A program made the translations under genes and the position numbers. From Oscillospiraceae bacterium (GTDB lineage Bacteria > Bacillota > Clostridia > Oscillospirales > Ruminococcaceae), in contig SVNB01000055.1 in assembly GCA_015067125.1 (NCBI GenBank), forward strand, positions 1 to 11,442: a DNA stretch of 11,442 nt, in the 5' to 3' direction. The stretch's first letter is position 1. Each line of letters starts with the position of its first letter. Below the pieces are notes generated by a model, which did no database searches, was not told the origin of the DNA, and saw only the letters and a program-made list of their open reading frames with translations. This document shows, one piece after another, positions 1 through 6,481 of the stretch.

Positions 1-157
1 GGACAAAAGGCACCACCGGACGCATTGTGATTCCGAATCTCCACCGTCGCCGCTCGGGGTCGGCAACGGTTTTCAGTTTACATCGTTTGCTCGGTTGTGT
101 TTGCGGGCGGATATATCCGCAGCGGTTTTTGAAAAACAACTTTTAACTATAAATAAA
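1..157. other. Left-edge intergenic stretch, no supported gene
   Basis: I see no credible gene here. A plus-strand frame is open from position 2 to a TAG at 239-241, but it has no start in the window. It runs through the terminator at 151-187 and over the end of the lipoprotein gene on the other strand, so it is probably not coding. A perfect 14-bp palindrome, GCGGATATATCCGC, lies at 107-120. The stretch could be part of a dispersed non-coding repeat cut by the window edge; this is a guess from its GC-rich, hairpin-prone look. Confidence 0.4.
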
Positions 158-187
158 AATGCCGGACGAAAGATTCCGTCCGGCATT
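151..187 (-). terminator. Intrinsic terminator of the lipoprotein pair
   Basis: An 11-bp perfect stem pairs 158-168 with 177-187 around an 8-nt loop. Read on the minus strand it is followed by a T-rich tract (TTTATTTA after the two Ts that end the stem). It starts 5 bp past the stop codon of the lipoprotein gene at 193-912, as expected for the end of that operon. Confidence 0.85.
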
Positions 188-192
188 GGGTT

Positions 193-912
193 TTATTCAA
201 AAAACAAACATTTTGCGGTATCTTCAAGTACCGCGGGATAGGCGTGCAAAACCTCTATGGTGGTCATCCATTCGCCGGTTTTGCGAAGAATAACGGATTT
301 ATAGCATTTAAGGCTGTCGTAATTATCCAGACTTATGTGGTATTTTAAACACCAAAGAGTTTCTCCATCCACTTTAACGGTGCCGATTTCTTTTTCCAGC
401 ACGGTTATATCTTCGCCAAGGGCGGTATGGCTTTTTACCATGTTTTCCGCGTACTCATCAAGATAGCTTTTGGCATATTCTTTTTCCGAAAGAACTTTTC
501 CGCGGTATTTAGGCATGTTTTCGTAACGGATAACAAATGTTCCGGCATCGCCCGCACTGCAATAAAGATCGTAAAATTCCGCGCCGGCGGGATCAATTTT
601 TTCTTTTGCATCGGGATTTTCTCTTTCCGCAAAAAATATATCCGTATAAAAAGTGCTTCCTTCTTTTTCCACCCGGATTCCGAAAGCCTTATTATAATAA
701 ACCGCGTCATCAACCACGGCGGAGCCTATGGGGTTTTCACCCTCGAAGGCTATCCATTCGCGCTTATCATAATCAAAGCGTTTTCCGCCGATAAAAACGC
801 CTCTGGCGGGTTCGCCGTTAAGAGCTCTTTCTGTTTCCTGCGGTTCTGCCACACAGGCTGCAAAAGAAAAAATCATCAAAAGCGAAAGTGCAAACGCCAA
901 TAACCTTTTCAT
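193..912 (-). CDS. Putative lipoprotein, paralog of its upstream neighbour
   Basis: A 239-residue protein. Residues 1-19 form a Sec/lipoprotein signal (Lys-Arg, hydrophobic stretch) and the lipobox FAAC puts the lipidated cysteine at residue 20, so the mature protein should be anchored outside the membrane. Start choice is supported by AAGGAG 8 nt before the ATG. I recognise no functional domain. It is clearly related to the protein encoded at 945-1556: both share a PARG segment, a YxN(K)xAFGI segment, YDLYC, a YEN segment, a C-terminal stretch ending KxGxW, and a final FFE/SFE. This copy has about 30 extra residues between PARG and the AFGI segment, and lacks the Trp-containing stretch that follows AFGI in the paralog. 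It is the second gene of a two-gene operon (32-bp gap), followed by a good terminator. The function is unknown; a surface-bound, extracellular role is inferred only from the lipobox. Confidence 0.85.
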   Translation of the reverse strand: MKRLLAFALSLLMIFSFAACVAEPQETERALNGEPARGVFIGGKRFDYDKREWIAFEGENPIGSAVVDDAVYYNKAFGIRVEKEGSTFYTDIFFAERENPDAKEKIDPAGAEFYDLYCSAGDAGTFVIRYENMPKYRGKVLSEKEYAKSYLDEYAENMVKSHTALGEDITVLEKEIGTVKVDGETLWCLKYHISLDNYDSLKCYKSVILRKTGEWMTTIEVLHAYPAVLEDTAKCLFFE

Positions 913-944
913 AAGGATTTCTCCTTTTCGTTTTCTTTTTTTAA

Positions 945-1556
945 TTATTCAAAAGAAATGCTTGCTGCAAGGGTTTCAAGCTCCGCTTCTTCAAGGGTTG
1001 CCATGGTAACGGTACCGATCCAGGTGCCGATTTTTTTGACGATGATGCTTTCGTAAATGGTGTTTCCGCCGGCTTCAAGGGTGATGTTAAGGCAGGGAAC
1101 GGTGGTTTTGCCGACATTTGCAACAGAAAGTTCCGTTGCGGTAATGCCGGGGTTGGTTCCGGAAAGAAGCTGTGCCAGAACGGTTTCAAGATATTCGCTT
1201 TCTTCGGTAAATTCGCCGATGGTGCCAAGGTTTTCATAGTTTATGGAAACGGTTGTGCCGCTTTCCATATCCACGCAATAAAGGTCATAGATATAATCCG
1301 CCTGTGCAAGAACGTCTTCGCCGAAAAGCTGTTCCGCGGTGGAACCCATGGTCTGGGCAATTTCTTCATCGGTAAGGAAGTACCACTCTGCCGGAACATC
1401 AAAGCTTATGCCGAATGCTTCGTTTTTATAAAATCCTTCCTCTGTGGTGCCCCTTGCGGGAACAACCTCGATAAGTTCATCTTCCGGCTGTTCGGAACAG
1501 GCCGCAAGGCTTAAAATCATCATAAGAGCAATAAAAATTGCGATAAGTTTTTTCAT
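945..1556 (-). CDS. Putative lipoprotein, first of a paralogous pair
   Basis: A 203-residue protein with a signal peptide and lipobox LAAC (lipidated Cys20), so a membrane-anchored, extracytoplasmic protein. The frame is open further upstream to 1733, but the ATG at 1554-1556 is the right start: AGGAG lies 9 nt before it and the signal peptide begins there, whereas the longer version would bury the signal inside the protein. After the lipobox comes an acidic linker and then a PARGT ... FYKNEAFGISF ... PAEW ... TDEEI pattern. I associate this pattern with a large group of uncharacterised Clostridia lipoproteins; that is memory, not a search. It is paralogous to the gene at 193-912. It has its own promoter (1588-1616) overlapped by an interrupted dyad, which suggests regulated expression. 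Confidence 0.85.
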   Translation of the reverse strand: MKKLIAIFIALMMILSLAACSEQPEDELIEVVPARGTTEEGFYKNEAFGISFDVPAEWYFLTDEEIAQTMGSTAEQLFGEDVLAQADYIYDLYCVDMESGTTVSINYENLGTIGEFTEESEYLETVLAQLLSGTNPGITATELSVANVGKTTVPCLNITLEAGGNTIYESIIVKKIGTWIGTVTMATLEEAELETLAASISFE

Positions 1557-1587
1557 TACAATATTCTCCTTTGTTTTGCTGATTAAC

Positions 1588-1616
1588 AGTATATCACTTT
1601 TTACACGCAAGGTAAA
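1588..1616 (-). promoter_or_regulatory. Sigma-A-like promoter of the lipoprotein pair
   Basis: On the minus strand a TTTACC -35 box (1611-1616) is separated by exactly 17 bp from a TATACT -10 box (1588-1593). The -10 matches consensus at 5 of 6 positions and the -35 at 4 of 6. It lies about 30 bp upstream of the start at 1556, leaving room for the AGGAG ribosome site. Confidence 0.6.
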
Positions 1617-1634
1617 CTTGCGAAGGTGTAAAAA
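1598..1634. promoter_or_regulatory. Operator-like interrupted palindrome over a promoter
   Basis: An outer 9-bp inverted repeat, TTTTTACAC (1598-1606) with GTGTAAAAA (1626-1634), encloses an inner one, CGCAAG (1606-1611) with CTTGCG (1617-1622), around the 5-nt spacer GTAAA. The inner dyad sits on the -35 box of the minus-strand promoter at 1588-1616. It is not a terminator, because the arms have Ts outside on the left and As outside on the right, the wrong order on either strand. A repressor or activator site is the simplest reading. Confidence 0.4.
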
Positions 1635-1680
1635 CTTTGTAAATATTTTGGGGTTATGGCGGTTTTTGTGTTTTTTATAC

Positions 1681-1709
1681 TTGAACAGAAGGCCCAAAGG
1701 TGATATTAT
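1681..1709 (+). promoter_or_regulatory. Sigma-A-like promoter of the Nudix gene
   Basis: TTGAAC (1681-1686), a 17-bp spacer and TATTAT (1704-1709) stand about 40 bp upstream of the Nudix ATG at 1750. Both boxes are close to consensus. Confidence 0.65.
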
Positions 1710-1749
1710 TGTATTTAGTGAAAGTTTTGCCAAAATAGGAGATTTTAAA

Positions 1750-2169
1750 ATGAAGCACGAAAAATCCTGTGGTGGCCTTATCTATCGCGAGCATGACGGC
1801 GAAACCCATATCCTTCTGCTCAAACACCGCTGCGGCGGCCATTGGTCATTCCCCAAAGGCCATATGGAAGCAGGAGAAACCGAAATGGAAACCGCTCTTC
1901 GCGAAATCCGCGAAGAAACCGGTCTTCGCGTTTTTCTGCGCGAAGGCTTCCGCGAGGCAGTTGAATATTCGCCCAAGCCCAACGTTAAAAAACAGGTCAT
2001 TTATTTTATCGGATTCACCCTTAACGAATCCACCCTTCATCCCCAGGAGGAAGAAGTTTCCGAACTTCAGTGGATGGAGATCCACGCGGCTTACGAAGCC
2101 GTTACCTTCCGCAACGATAAAAACCTTATCGCAAAAGCAATGGATTTTATCGACCGCAGAGGAATGTAA
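1750..2169 (+). CDS. Nudix hydrolase, Ap4A-hydrolase-like
   Basis: A 139-residue cytosolic Nudix hydrolase, about the usual length for a single-domain member. The full Nudix box is visible at residues 37-59: G37-x5-E43-x7-R51-E52-I53-R54-E55-E56-x-G58-L59, including the metal-binding glutamates. The segment HWSFPKGH just before it and the SCGG N-terminus resemble the asymmetric diadenosine tetraphosphate hydrolase group (NUDT2-like), which cleaves Ap4A to ATP and AMP. The substrate is inferred from this resemblance; another nucleoside-diphosphate-X substrate is possible. The frame is open from 1444, but ATG 1750 has AGGAG 9 nt upstream, begins the conserved domain, and follows a good promoter (1681-1709). 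It is monocistronic, divergent from the lipoprotein pair, and ends in a strong terminator shared with a convergent gene. Confidence 0.92.
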   Translation: MKHEKSCGGLIYREHDGETHILLLKHRCGGHWSFPKGHMEAGETEMETALREIREETGLRVFLREGFREAVEYSPKPNVKKQVIYFIGFTLNESTLHPQEEEVSELQWMEIHAAYEAVTFRNDKNLIAKAMDFIDRRGM

Positions 2170-2175
2170 AAAATT

Positions 2176-2214
2176 TGAGCACGGAATTTTTGTTCCGTGC
2201 TCATTTTTGTTTTT
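2176..2214. terminator. Intrinsic terminator, probably bidirectional
   Basis: An 11-bp perfect stem (TGAGCACGGAA at 2176-2186 with its complement at 2193-2203) around a 6-nt loop is followed on the plus strand by TTTTTGTTTTT. It begins 6 bp after the Nudix stop codon. On the minus strand the stem is followed by a short AAATTTTTT tract, so it may also serve the convergent lipoprotein gene that stops at 2224. Confidence 0.85.
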
Positions 2215-2223
2215 ACTGTTTTT

Positions 2224-3228
2224 TTATCCGTTTTTAAGATCGACCTTTGGCTTTGCGTTTAAAGCAATGGGCATTAATCTTCCGTCAATTTCGCTGGAAG
2301 TAAAAACGACTTCGCTTTCGTTTGCACAGACGTAATAGGTTCCGCCGTCGGGGCTTTCTCCCATGTAAAAGCCGATTCTGTAATAGGGTTTTCCGCCGAT
2401 ATCAAAAATGCCGTCGCATTTCGGTACAAAAGAACTCAGATATTCTTTTGTATATTCATATTCATCGTTTGCAAAATGGGTTGAAAGCATTGTTTCTGTC
2501 GCTTTTTCTATTGCCTTTTCAAGGGTTACAGGCATTCCGGGAACGTCATGTTCCGAAGAAAATTCAAGCTGTTCACCAGGCCAGAGTTCGATTTTCGGGA
2601 AGGTCAGGCTTTCTTCTTCGTTTTTAAAGCGGTAAAAAGCTTCTGTATCATAAATTTCGTAAAATTCCGTTTTAGAAACAAGATGTTCCGAAATCATGGA
2701 ATATTTCATCATTCCGCCGGGTTCATAAGAAAGCTCGAAGTAATAATAAAGCGGATTTGAAGTCCCGGTTCCGTGAACAAAAGCTGCTTCGCCTTTTTTC
2801 ACCGCCGCAATAAAATCTTCGATAAGTTCAATGCGGGCGGTGCTGTCGTCCACAAAAACAAAGGTTTCGTCCCTTAAATTTTCATTTTTAAGAATTTCAA
2901 GAGCAGATTCAACTTCTTCTCTTTCAAAACCAAACCGGATCATTCCAAGTCCGCGAACAACATCCACCCATGTCATAGAAACGATTTCATCACGGCTGAA
3001 ACCAAGGGTTTTAAGAGATTCTATATCCTCTTTTGTGTAACCGTGGGTTTTCATCTGTTTGATAAATTCTTCCCATGCATAATCGGTTTCGGCTTCTGTT
3101 TGCGGCAATTCTTCCGGAGCGGGTTCTTCCTGCAAAAGGGGATTTAAAACAGGTTCTTTTTCTTCTTCGGAATTGCAGGAACAAAGCAAAAAAGAAAGCA
3201 AAAGCAAAACAGCAAAAAGCTTTTTCAT
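2224..3228 (-). CDS. Putative lipoprotein with three short helical repeats
   Basis: A 334-residue protein with signal peptide and lipobox LCSC (lipidated Cys18), followed by an acidic, Pro/Glu-rich linker to about residue 48. Residues 63-75, 76-88 and 100-113 carry three similar units of the form G-[YF]-x-[KR]-[ED]-[DE]-[IV]-x-S, which read as short amphipathic helices. The C-terminal two thirds are mixed alpha/beta with many aromatic residues and no motif I recognise. It is unrelated in sequence to the other two lipoproteins in the window. The ribosome site is GGCGGTGA before an ATG. This site is one arm of a 9-bp inverted repeat, which may control translation. It is a single gene, convergent with the Nudix gene and separated from argS by a terminator. 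Function unknown; an extracytoplasmic location is inferred from the lipobox. Confidence 0.85.
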   Translation of the reverse strand: MKKLFAVLLLLSFLLCSCNSEEEKEPVLNPLLQEEPAPEELPQTEAETDYAWEEFIKQMKTHGYTKEDIESLKTLGFSRDEIVSMTWVDVVRGLGMIRFGFEREEVESALEILKNENLRDETFVFVDDSTARIELIEDFIAAVKKGEAAFVHGTGTSNPLYYYFELSYEPGGMMKYSMISEHLVSKTEFYEIYDTEAFYRFKNEEESLTFPKIELWPGEQLEFSSEHDVPGMPVTLEKAIEKATETMLSTHFANDEYEYTKEYLSSFVPKCDGIFDIGGKPYYRIGFYMGESPDGGTYYVCANESEVVFTSSEIDGRLMPIALNAKPKVDLKNG

Positions 3229-3236
3229 AAAAAATC

Positions 3237-3281
3237 ACCGCCTTTTTTATATGTTCACTTATTAAGTAACGCAAAGGCGGT
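3237..3281 (-). promoter_or_regulatory. Inverted repeat sequestering a ribosome site
   Basis: ACCGCCTTT (3237-3245) and AAAGGCGGT (3273-3281) form a perfect 9-bp inverted repeat with 27 bp between the arms. In minus-strand RNA the 3' arm includes the Shine-Dalgarno sequence GGCGGTGA of the lipoprotein gene and is followed by GATTTTTT. It can therefore act either as a translation block or as a weak terminator on transcripts that enter from argS. Confidence 0.5.
3246..3274 (-). promoter_or_regulatory. Possible promoter of the third lipoprotein gene
   Basis: On the minus strand, TTGCGT (3269-3274), a 17-bp spacer and TATAAA (3246-3251). The spacer holds the palindrome ACTTATTAAGT (3257-3267). 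The expected start of transcription would fall inside the ribosome site, leaving a leader of only about 11 nt, which lowers confidence. Confidence 0.4.
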
Positions 3282-3293
3282 TTTTTGTTGCAG

Positions 3294-3328
3294 AAAAAAT
3301 AAAATCCCGCCGGCAATGGCGGGATTTT
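3294..3328 (-). terminator. Intrinsic terminator after argS
   Basis: An 11-bp perfect stem pairs 3301-3311 with 3318-3328 around GGCAAT. Read on the minus strand it is followed by ATTTTTTC, a classic U-tract. It closes the minus-strand gene run that ends with argS. The plus-strand side is also followed by Ts, so it may work in both directions. Confidence 0.85.
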
Positions 3329-3357
3329 TGTTATTTTAAAATGGAATGGGAGCAATG

Positions 3358-3412
3358 AATCCCTCCACCGTGCCATACGGCAACGGTCCTCCTCCCTTTA
3401 GGCAAGGGAGGC
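3358..3412 (+). repeat. Short hairpin-rich intergenic repeat, partial copy
   Basis: The order is AATCCCTCC, then an 8-bp hairpin with one bulged A (ACCGTGCC 3367-3374, complement 3379-3387), then a second hairpin CCTCCCTT / AAGGGAGG (3391-3398, 3404-3411) and a C. The element before cysK (10797-10921) has the same order: AATCCCTC, an internal hairpin, a CCTTCCC/GGGAAGG hairpin and a C. This suggests two members of one dispersed repeat family. The element sits just past the argS stop codon, in the opposite orientation to argS. Confidence 0.5.
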
Positions 3413-3416
3413 AATT

Positions 3417-5156
3417 TTACATGGATTCCGGAACGGAAACTTTAAGCATGGTAAGAACGTTTTTAATAACGGTTTTGGTTGCGGAAGCAAGGGCGATTCT
3501 TGCATACATTCTGTCCTCTTCTTCGCAGCGGCAGCGGCATGCGTTATAGAATTTGTGGAACATGGTCGCAACTTCTATGGCGTATTTTGTGATTCTGGAA
3601 GGATCGTAGGTTTTTACGGATTCTTCGATTTCTCCCGGGAATTTGGCAAGTTCGGTAACAAGGGCAAATTCTTCCGGTTCGGTATAGGTATAGCAGGAAA
3701 TATCCTCTTTTACCTCAACGCCTTCTTCCGCAAGAGCGCGAAGAATGGAGCAGATTCTTGCGTGGGCGTACTGAACGTAATAAACGGGGTTTTCGTTGCT
3801 GTTTTTTACCGCAAGGCCAAGGTCAAAAAGAAGGTGGGTGTTCGGTTCGCGCATATTGAAAAGGAAGCGTGCCGCATCGATCGGTACTTCGTCCAAAAGA
3901 TCGGTAAGGGTGATGGCTTTGCCGGTGCGCTTGCTCATTTTTTCGGGTTTGCCGTCACGCATAAGTTCAACCATCTGCATAAGCACAACGTCAAGTTTAT
4001 CGCCGTCAAGGCCAACAGCATCCATTGCGCCTTTAAGTCTTGCAACGTGGCCGTGGTGGTCCGCACCCCAAACGTTGATAACTTTGTCAAATCCGCGTTC
4101 TGCAAATTTGTTGTAGTGGTAAGCAATATCGCCGGCAAAATAGGTGGGGTTGCCGTTTGCGCGGATTATAACGTCATCTTTAAGCTCCAAAGCTTCGATC
4201 TGTTTATCGGTTTTGCCTTCTGCTTTAAAACGCTGGGTAAGAACTTCGGCGTTTTTGTACCAAAGAGCGCCGTCTTTTTCATAAGTAAGGCCTTTTTCTT
4301 TAAGGATATTTACAACTTTTTCGATGGAACCGTCGTTATAAAGGCTGCTTTCGCGGAACCATACGTCATAATCTATGCGGTATTTGCCAAGGTCACGCTG
4401 AAGCCCCTCTACGTTTGCGGGAAGAGCATAGGCAACAAGCGCCTTTTTTCTTTCGGCGGAATCCGCGTTTACGTATTTATCGCCGTTTATTTCGGTAAAT
4501 TCCTTTGCGCGGACTTTGATATCCTCGCCGTGATAGCCGTCTTCGGGGAATTCCACGGCATCTTCGCCAAGGTGAAGCTGAAGATATCTTGCTTCGAGGG
4601 ATTTTCCGAATTTTTCGATCTGGTTGCCGGCGTCGTTGATGTAGAATTCGCGGGTAACGTCATATCCGCACCACTTCATGGCTTCGGCAAGGCCGTCGCC
4701 GATGGCGCCGCCGCGTGCGTTGCCCATGTGCATGGGGCCGGTGGGGTTTGCGGAAACAAATTCCACCATAACTTTTTCGCCTTTGCCCATATTACCGGTT
4801 CCATAGGTTTCTTTTTCGGTAAGAACGGCAGAAACGGTTTCTGCAAACCAATGGGGTGCGTAAAATACGTTAAGAAAACCGGGGCCTGCAACCTCTGCTT
4901 TTTCAAAAAAGCTGCCTTCTATGCAAAGATGAGAAACAATAGCTTCGGCAATCTGGCGCGGAGCTTTGCGGAAGGCCTTTGCGGAAACCATTGCCACGTT
5001 GGAAGCAAGGTCGCCGTTTTTGTTATCTGCCGGAATTTCTATATTGAATCCGGGAATATCCCCTTCCGGAAGTTCGCCCGCGGCTATGGCTTCTTTCACC
5101 GCTTTTTCGATAAGTTCTTTATACTGCGCTTTGGCTTCTGCCACTAAATTACGCAT
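3417..5156 (-). CDS. argS: Arginyl-tRNA synthetase
   Basis: Charges tRNA(Arg) with arginine using ATP in the cytosol. The 579-residue length is normal for bacterial ArgS. Visible are the N-terminal additional domain, the ANPTGPMHMGNARGG segment with the HIGH-type motif (HMGN, about residue 143), WGADHHGH in the class I Rossmann core, the KMSKRTGK loop (about 406), and the C-terminal DALR anticodon-binding domain opening with YVQYAHARICSIL. I place the start at ATG 5154-5156, which has GGAG 10 nt upstream. The alternative GTG at 5163-5165 lies only 1 nt from the same GGAG. With this start, argS overlaps the end of the upstream gene by 8 bp (ATGCGTAA), which suggests translational coupling. It is the last gene of the long minus-strand run and is followed by a strong terminator. 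Confidence 0.97.
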   Translation of the reverse strand: MRNLVAEAKAQYKELIEKAVKEAIAAGELPEGDIPGFNIEIPADNKNGDLASNVAMVSAKAFRKAPRQIAEAIVSHLCIEGSFFEKAEVAGPGFLNVFYAPHWFAETVSAVLTEKETYGTGNMGKGEKVMVEFVSANPTGPMHMGNARGGAIGDGLAEAMKWCGYDVTREFYINDAGNQIEKFGKSLEARYLQLHLGEDAVEFPEDGYHGEDIKVRAKEFTEINGDKYVNADSAERKKALVAYALPANVEGLQRDLGKYRIDYDVWFRESSLYNDGSIEKVVNILKEKGLTYEKDGALWYKNAEVLTQRFKAEGKTDKQIEALELKDDVIIRANGNPTYFAGDIAYHYNKFAERGFDKVINVWGADHHGHVARLKGAMDAVGLDGDKLDVVLMQMVELMRDGKPEKMSKRTGKAITLTDLLDEVPIDAARFLFNMREPNTHLLFDLGLAVKNSNENPVYYVQYAHARICSILRALAEEGVEVKEDISCYTYTEPEEFALVTELAKFPGEIEESVKTYDPSRITKYAIEVATMFHKFYNACRCRCEEEDRMYARIALASATKTVIKNVLTMLKVSVPESM

Positions 5157-5586
5157 TTTCTTCACACTCCTTGACTACTATGTTAACTTCGTTTTCGCTC
5201 GAGAACATGGCGTTTATATCCATGGAATATTTAAAGCTGAGGGTTCCACCGTTATCTTCCAGGCCGTTTTCGATTCCGTAACCCTGGATTCCCATTATCC
5301 AGTCCGCATAGCCGTTATCGTAATGGCACTGGTGGCGTTCGCCTTTTTCAATAATAAGCTGCTGGTGGCGTTTGCCGCTTCTTGTCATGGTAACACAGCG
5401 GTCGCCTTCTATTTTTAAAAGGGTTTTCATGGTGGGTTCGGTATCTTCCTCGTCCATTTCGTCATAGGCAAGATAAAGCACGTCCCGGCGTTTATAATAA
5501 CGGCCCCGGGTCATCAGTTCGATGGTATCTTTTTCGCCGTCCACTTCCTGAATGCCCTTTATAAAGATCATTACGTCCTTTTTCAT
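5149..5586 (-). CDS. ywiB: DUF1934 (YwiB-like) protein
   Basis: A 145-residue protein with the pattern of DUF1934: an N-terminal strand (DVMIFIKG), a central TMKTLLKIEGDRCVTMTRSG segment, and a C-terminal GGTLSFKYSMDINAM segment followed by NEVNIVVKE. The family is predicted to form a small calycin-like beta-barrel; its function is not established. In Bacillus subtilis the homolog ywiB is next to argS. The same order is seen here, with an 8-bp overlap, so a role tied to ArgS or to coordinated expression is plausible but unproven. AAGGA stands about 9-10 nt before the ATG. It lies 18 bp downstream of murI. Confidence 0.8.
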   Translation of the reverse strand: MKKDVMIFIKGIQEVDGEKDTIELMTRGRYYKRRDVLYLAYDEMDEEDTEPTMKTLLKIEGDRCVTMTRSGKRHQQLIIEKGERHQCHYDNGYADWIMGIQGYGIENGLEDNGGTLSFKYSMDINAMFSSENEVNIVVKECEENA

Positions 5587-5604
5587 TTTGCATTATCCTT
5601 TATA

Positions 5605-6417
5605 TTAAAGTTCATCTATTTCAACTCTTGTTACGTTTTTAAGTTCTTCGCCCAAAAATTCTTTGCCAAGCTTTGCAAAGCCTTCCACCTTATCCGTTAC
5701 AAAAAAGCGCATATCGCCGATTTTTTTGGTGCCGGAAAGCATATTGCGTTCTTCCAGAAGTTCCTTTGCACCAAGGGCGGCTTCTTTGCCGGAATCTATA
5801 AGGTTAAGCTTATAATCCGTTATGGAATCTATAAGTCCGTAAAGCAGCGGATAGTGCGTGCAGCCAAGAATAAGGGTATCTATATCTTTTCCTTCGAATG
5901 CAGAAAGATAATCTTTTGCCACAAGGCGCGTAACCTCGCACCCGGAGGCAAAATATCCGTTTTCCACAAGCGGAACAAAAAGCGGGCAGGCTTTGCCGGT
6001 AAAATTTACTTCTGGAAGAAGCTTTGCGGCAAGTTTTTCATAAGAACCGCTGGCAACGGTGGCGGCGGTGGCAATAAGGCCGATGCTTTGGTTTTTTGTG
6101 GCAGAAACCGCGGCCTTTACCGTGGGTTCCAGAACGCCCATGCAGGGTATTTTTCTTTCTGCACCGATATCTTCGCCCAGAACGGAGCTTACCGTTCCGC
6201 AGGCAACAAGTATCATTTTAACGTTCTGCTTTTCCAGAAAATCCATACACTGTTTTGCGTATTCTTTTATTATGTGCGGGCTGCGGCTGCCATAGGGCAC
6301 CCGGCCGGTATCTCCGAAAAAGACTATATCTTCTGCGGGAAGAACGCGCCTTAATTCCCGCACGGCGGTAAGACCGCCCAGGCCGGAATCGAAAACGCCT
6401 ATTGGTCTGTTATCCAT
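5605..6417 (-). CDS. murI: Glutamate racemase
   Basis: Converts L-glutamate to D-glutamate for peptidoglycan in the cytosol, without a cofactor. The 270-residue length is standard. Expected motifs are present: FDSGLGGL with Asp10, GDTGRVPYG at about 36-43, the first catalytic cysteine C73 in VACGTVSS, PLVENG with Glu152, and the second catalytic cysteine C186 and His188 in LGCTHYPLL. The residue after Cys73 is Gly, where many homologs have Asn (ACNT); I believe Clostridia members with Gly exist, so it need not mean loss of activity. AAAGGAG stands 5 nt before the ATG. It lies 64 bp downstream of ddl, another peptidoglycan precursor gene, and 18 bp upstream of the DUF1934 gene, in the same direction. 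Confidence 0.95.
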   Translation of the reverse strand: MDNRPIGVFDSGLGGLTAVRELRRVLPAEDIVFFGDTGRVPYGSRSPHIIKEYAKQCMDFLEKQNVKMILVACGTVSSVLGEDIGAERKIPCMGVLEPTVKAAVSATKNQSIGLIATAATVASGSYEKLAAKLLPEVNFTGKACPLFVPLVENGYFASGCEVTRLVAKDYLSAFEGKDIDTLILGCTHYPLLYGLIDSITDYKLNLIDSGKEAALGAKELLEERNMLSGTKKIGDMRFFVTDKVEGFAKLGKEFLGEELKNVTRVEIDEL

Positions 6418-6481
6418 AATTTCTCCTTTGCACCCATTGTTAAAGTGGATAGGGCCACAAAGTGGCGAGGGGATTTTTTAT
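6418..6481. other. ddl-murI gap with a small hairpin
   Basis: This 64-bp gap is longer than others in the run. It contains GCCAC-AAA-GTGGC (6454-6466). On the minus strand it starts ATCCCCTCG followed by that hairpin, which faintly resembles the beginning of the repeats at 3358 and 10865. There is no T-tract after the hairpin, so it is not a terminator. It may be a decayed repeat copy. Confidence 0.3.

Noticed and set aside
1598..1634. Terminator between the divergent lipoprotein and Nudix genes
   Set aside because: The arms have Ts before and As after the dyad on both strands, so no U-tract follows the stem; it also overlaps a promoter.
1557..1733. N-terminal extension of the first lipoprotein
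   Set aside because: It would bury the signal peptide and cross the promoter. The ATG at 1554-1556 has AGGAG in place.
1444..1749. N-terminal extension of the Nudix gene
   Set aside because: The extension overlaps the divergent lipoprotein gene and both promoters. ATG 1750 has a good ribosome site and begins the conserved domain.
3555..5147. 530-codon open frame on the plus strand opposite argS
   Set aside because: It is a shadow of argS: Phe/Gly/Val-rich with no recognisable motif, while the minus strand carries all ArgS signatures.
5157..5165. GTG start for argS
   Set aside because: The GGAG site is only 1 nt from the GTG but 10 nt from the ATG at 5154-5156.
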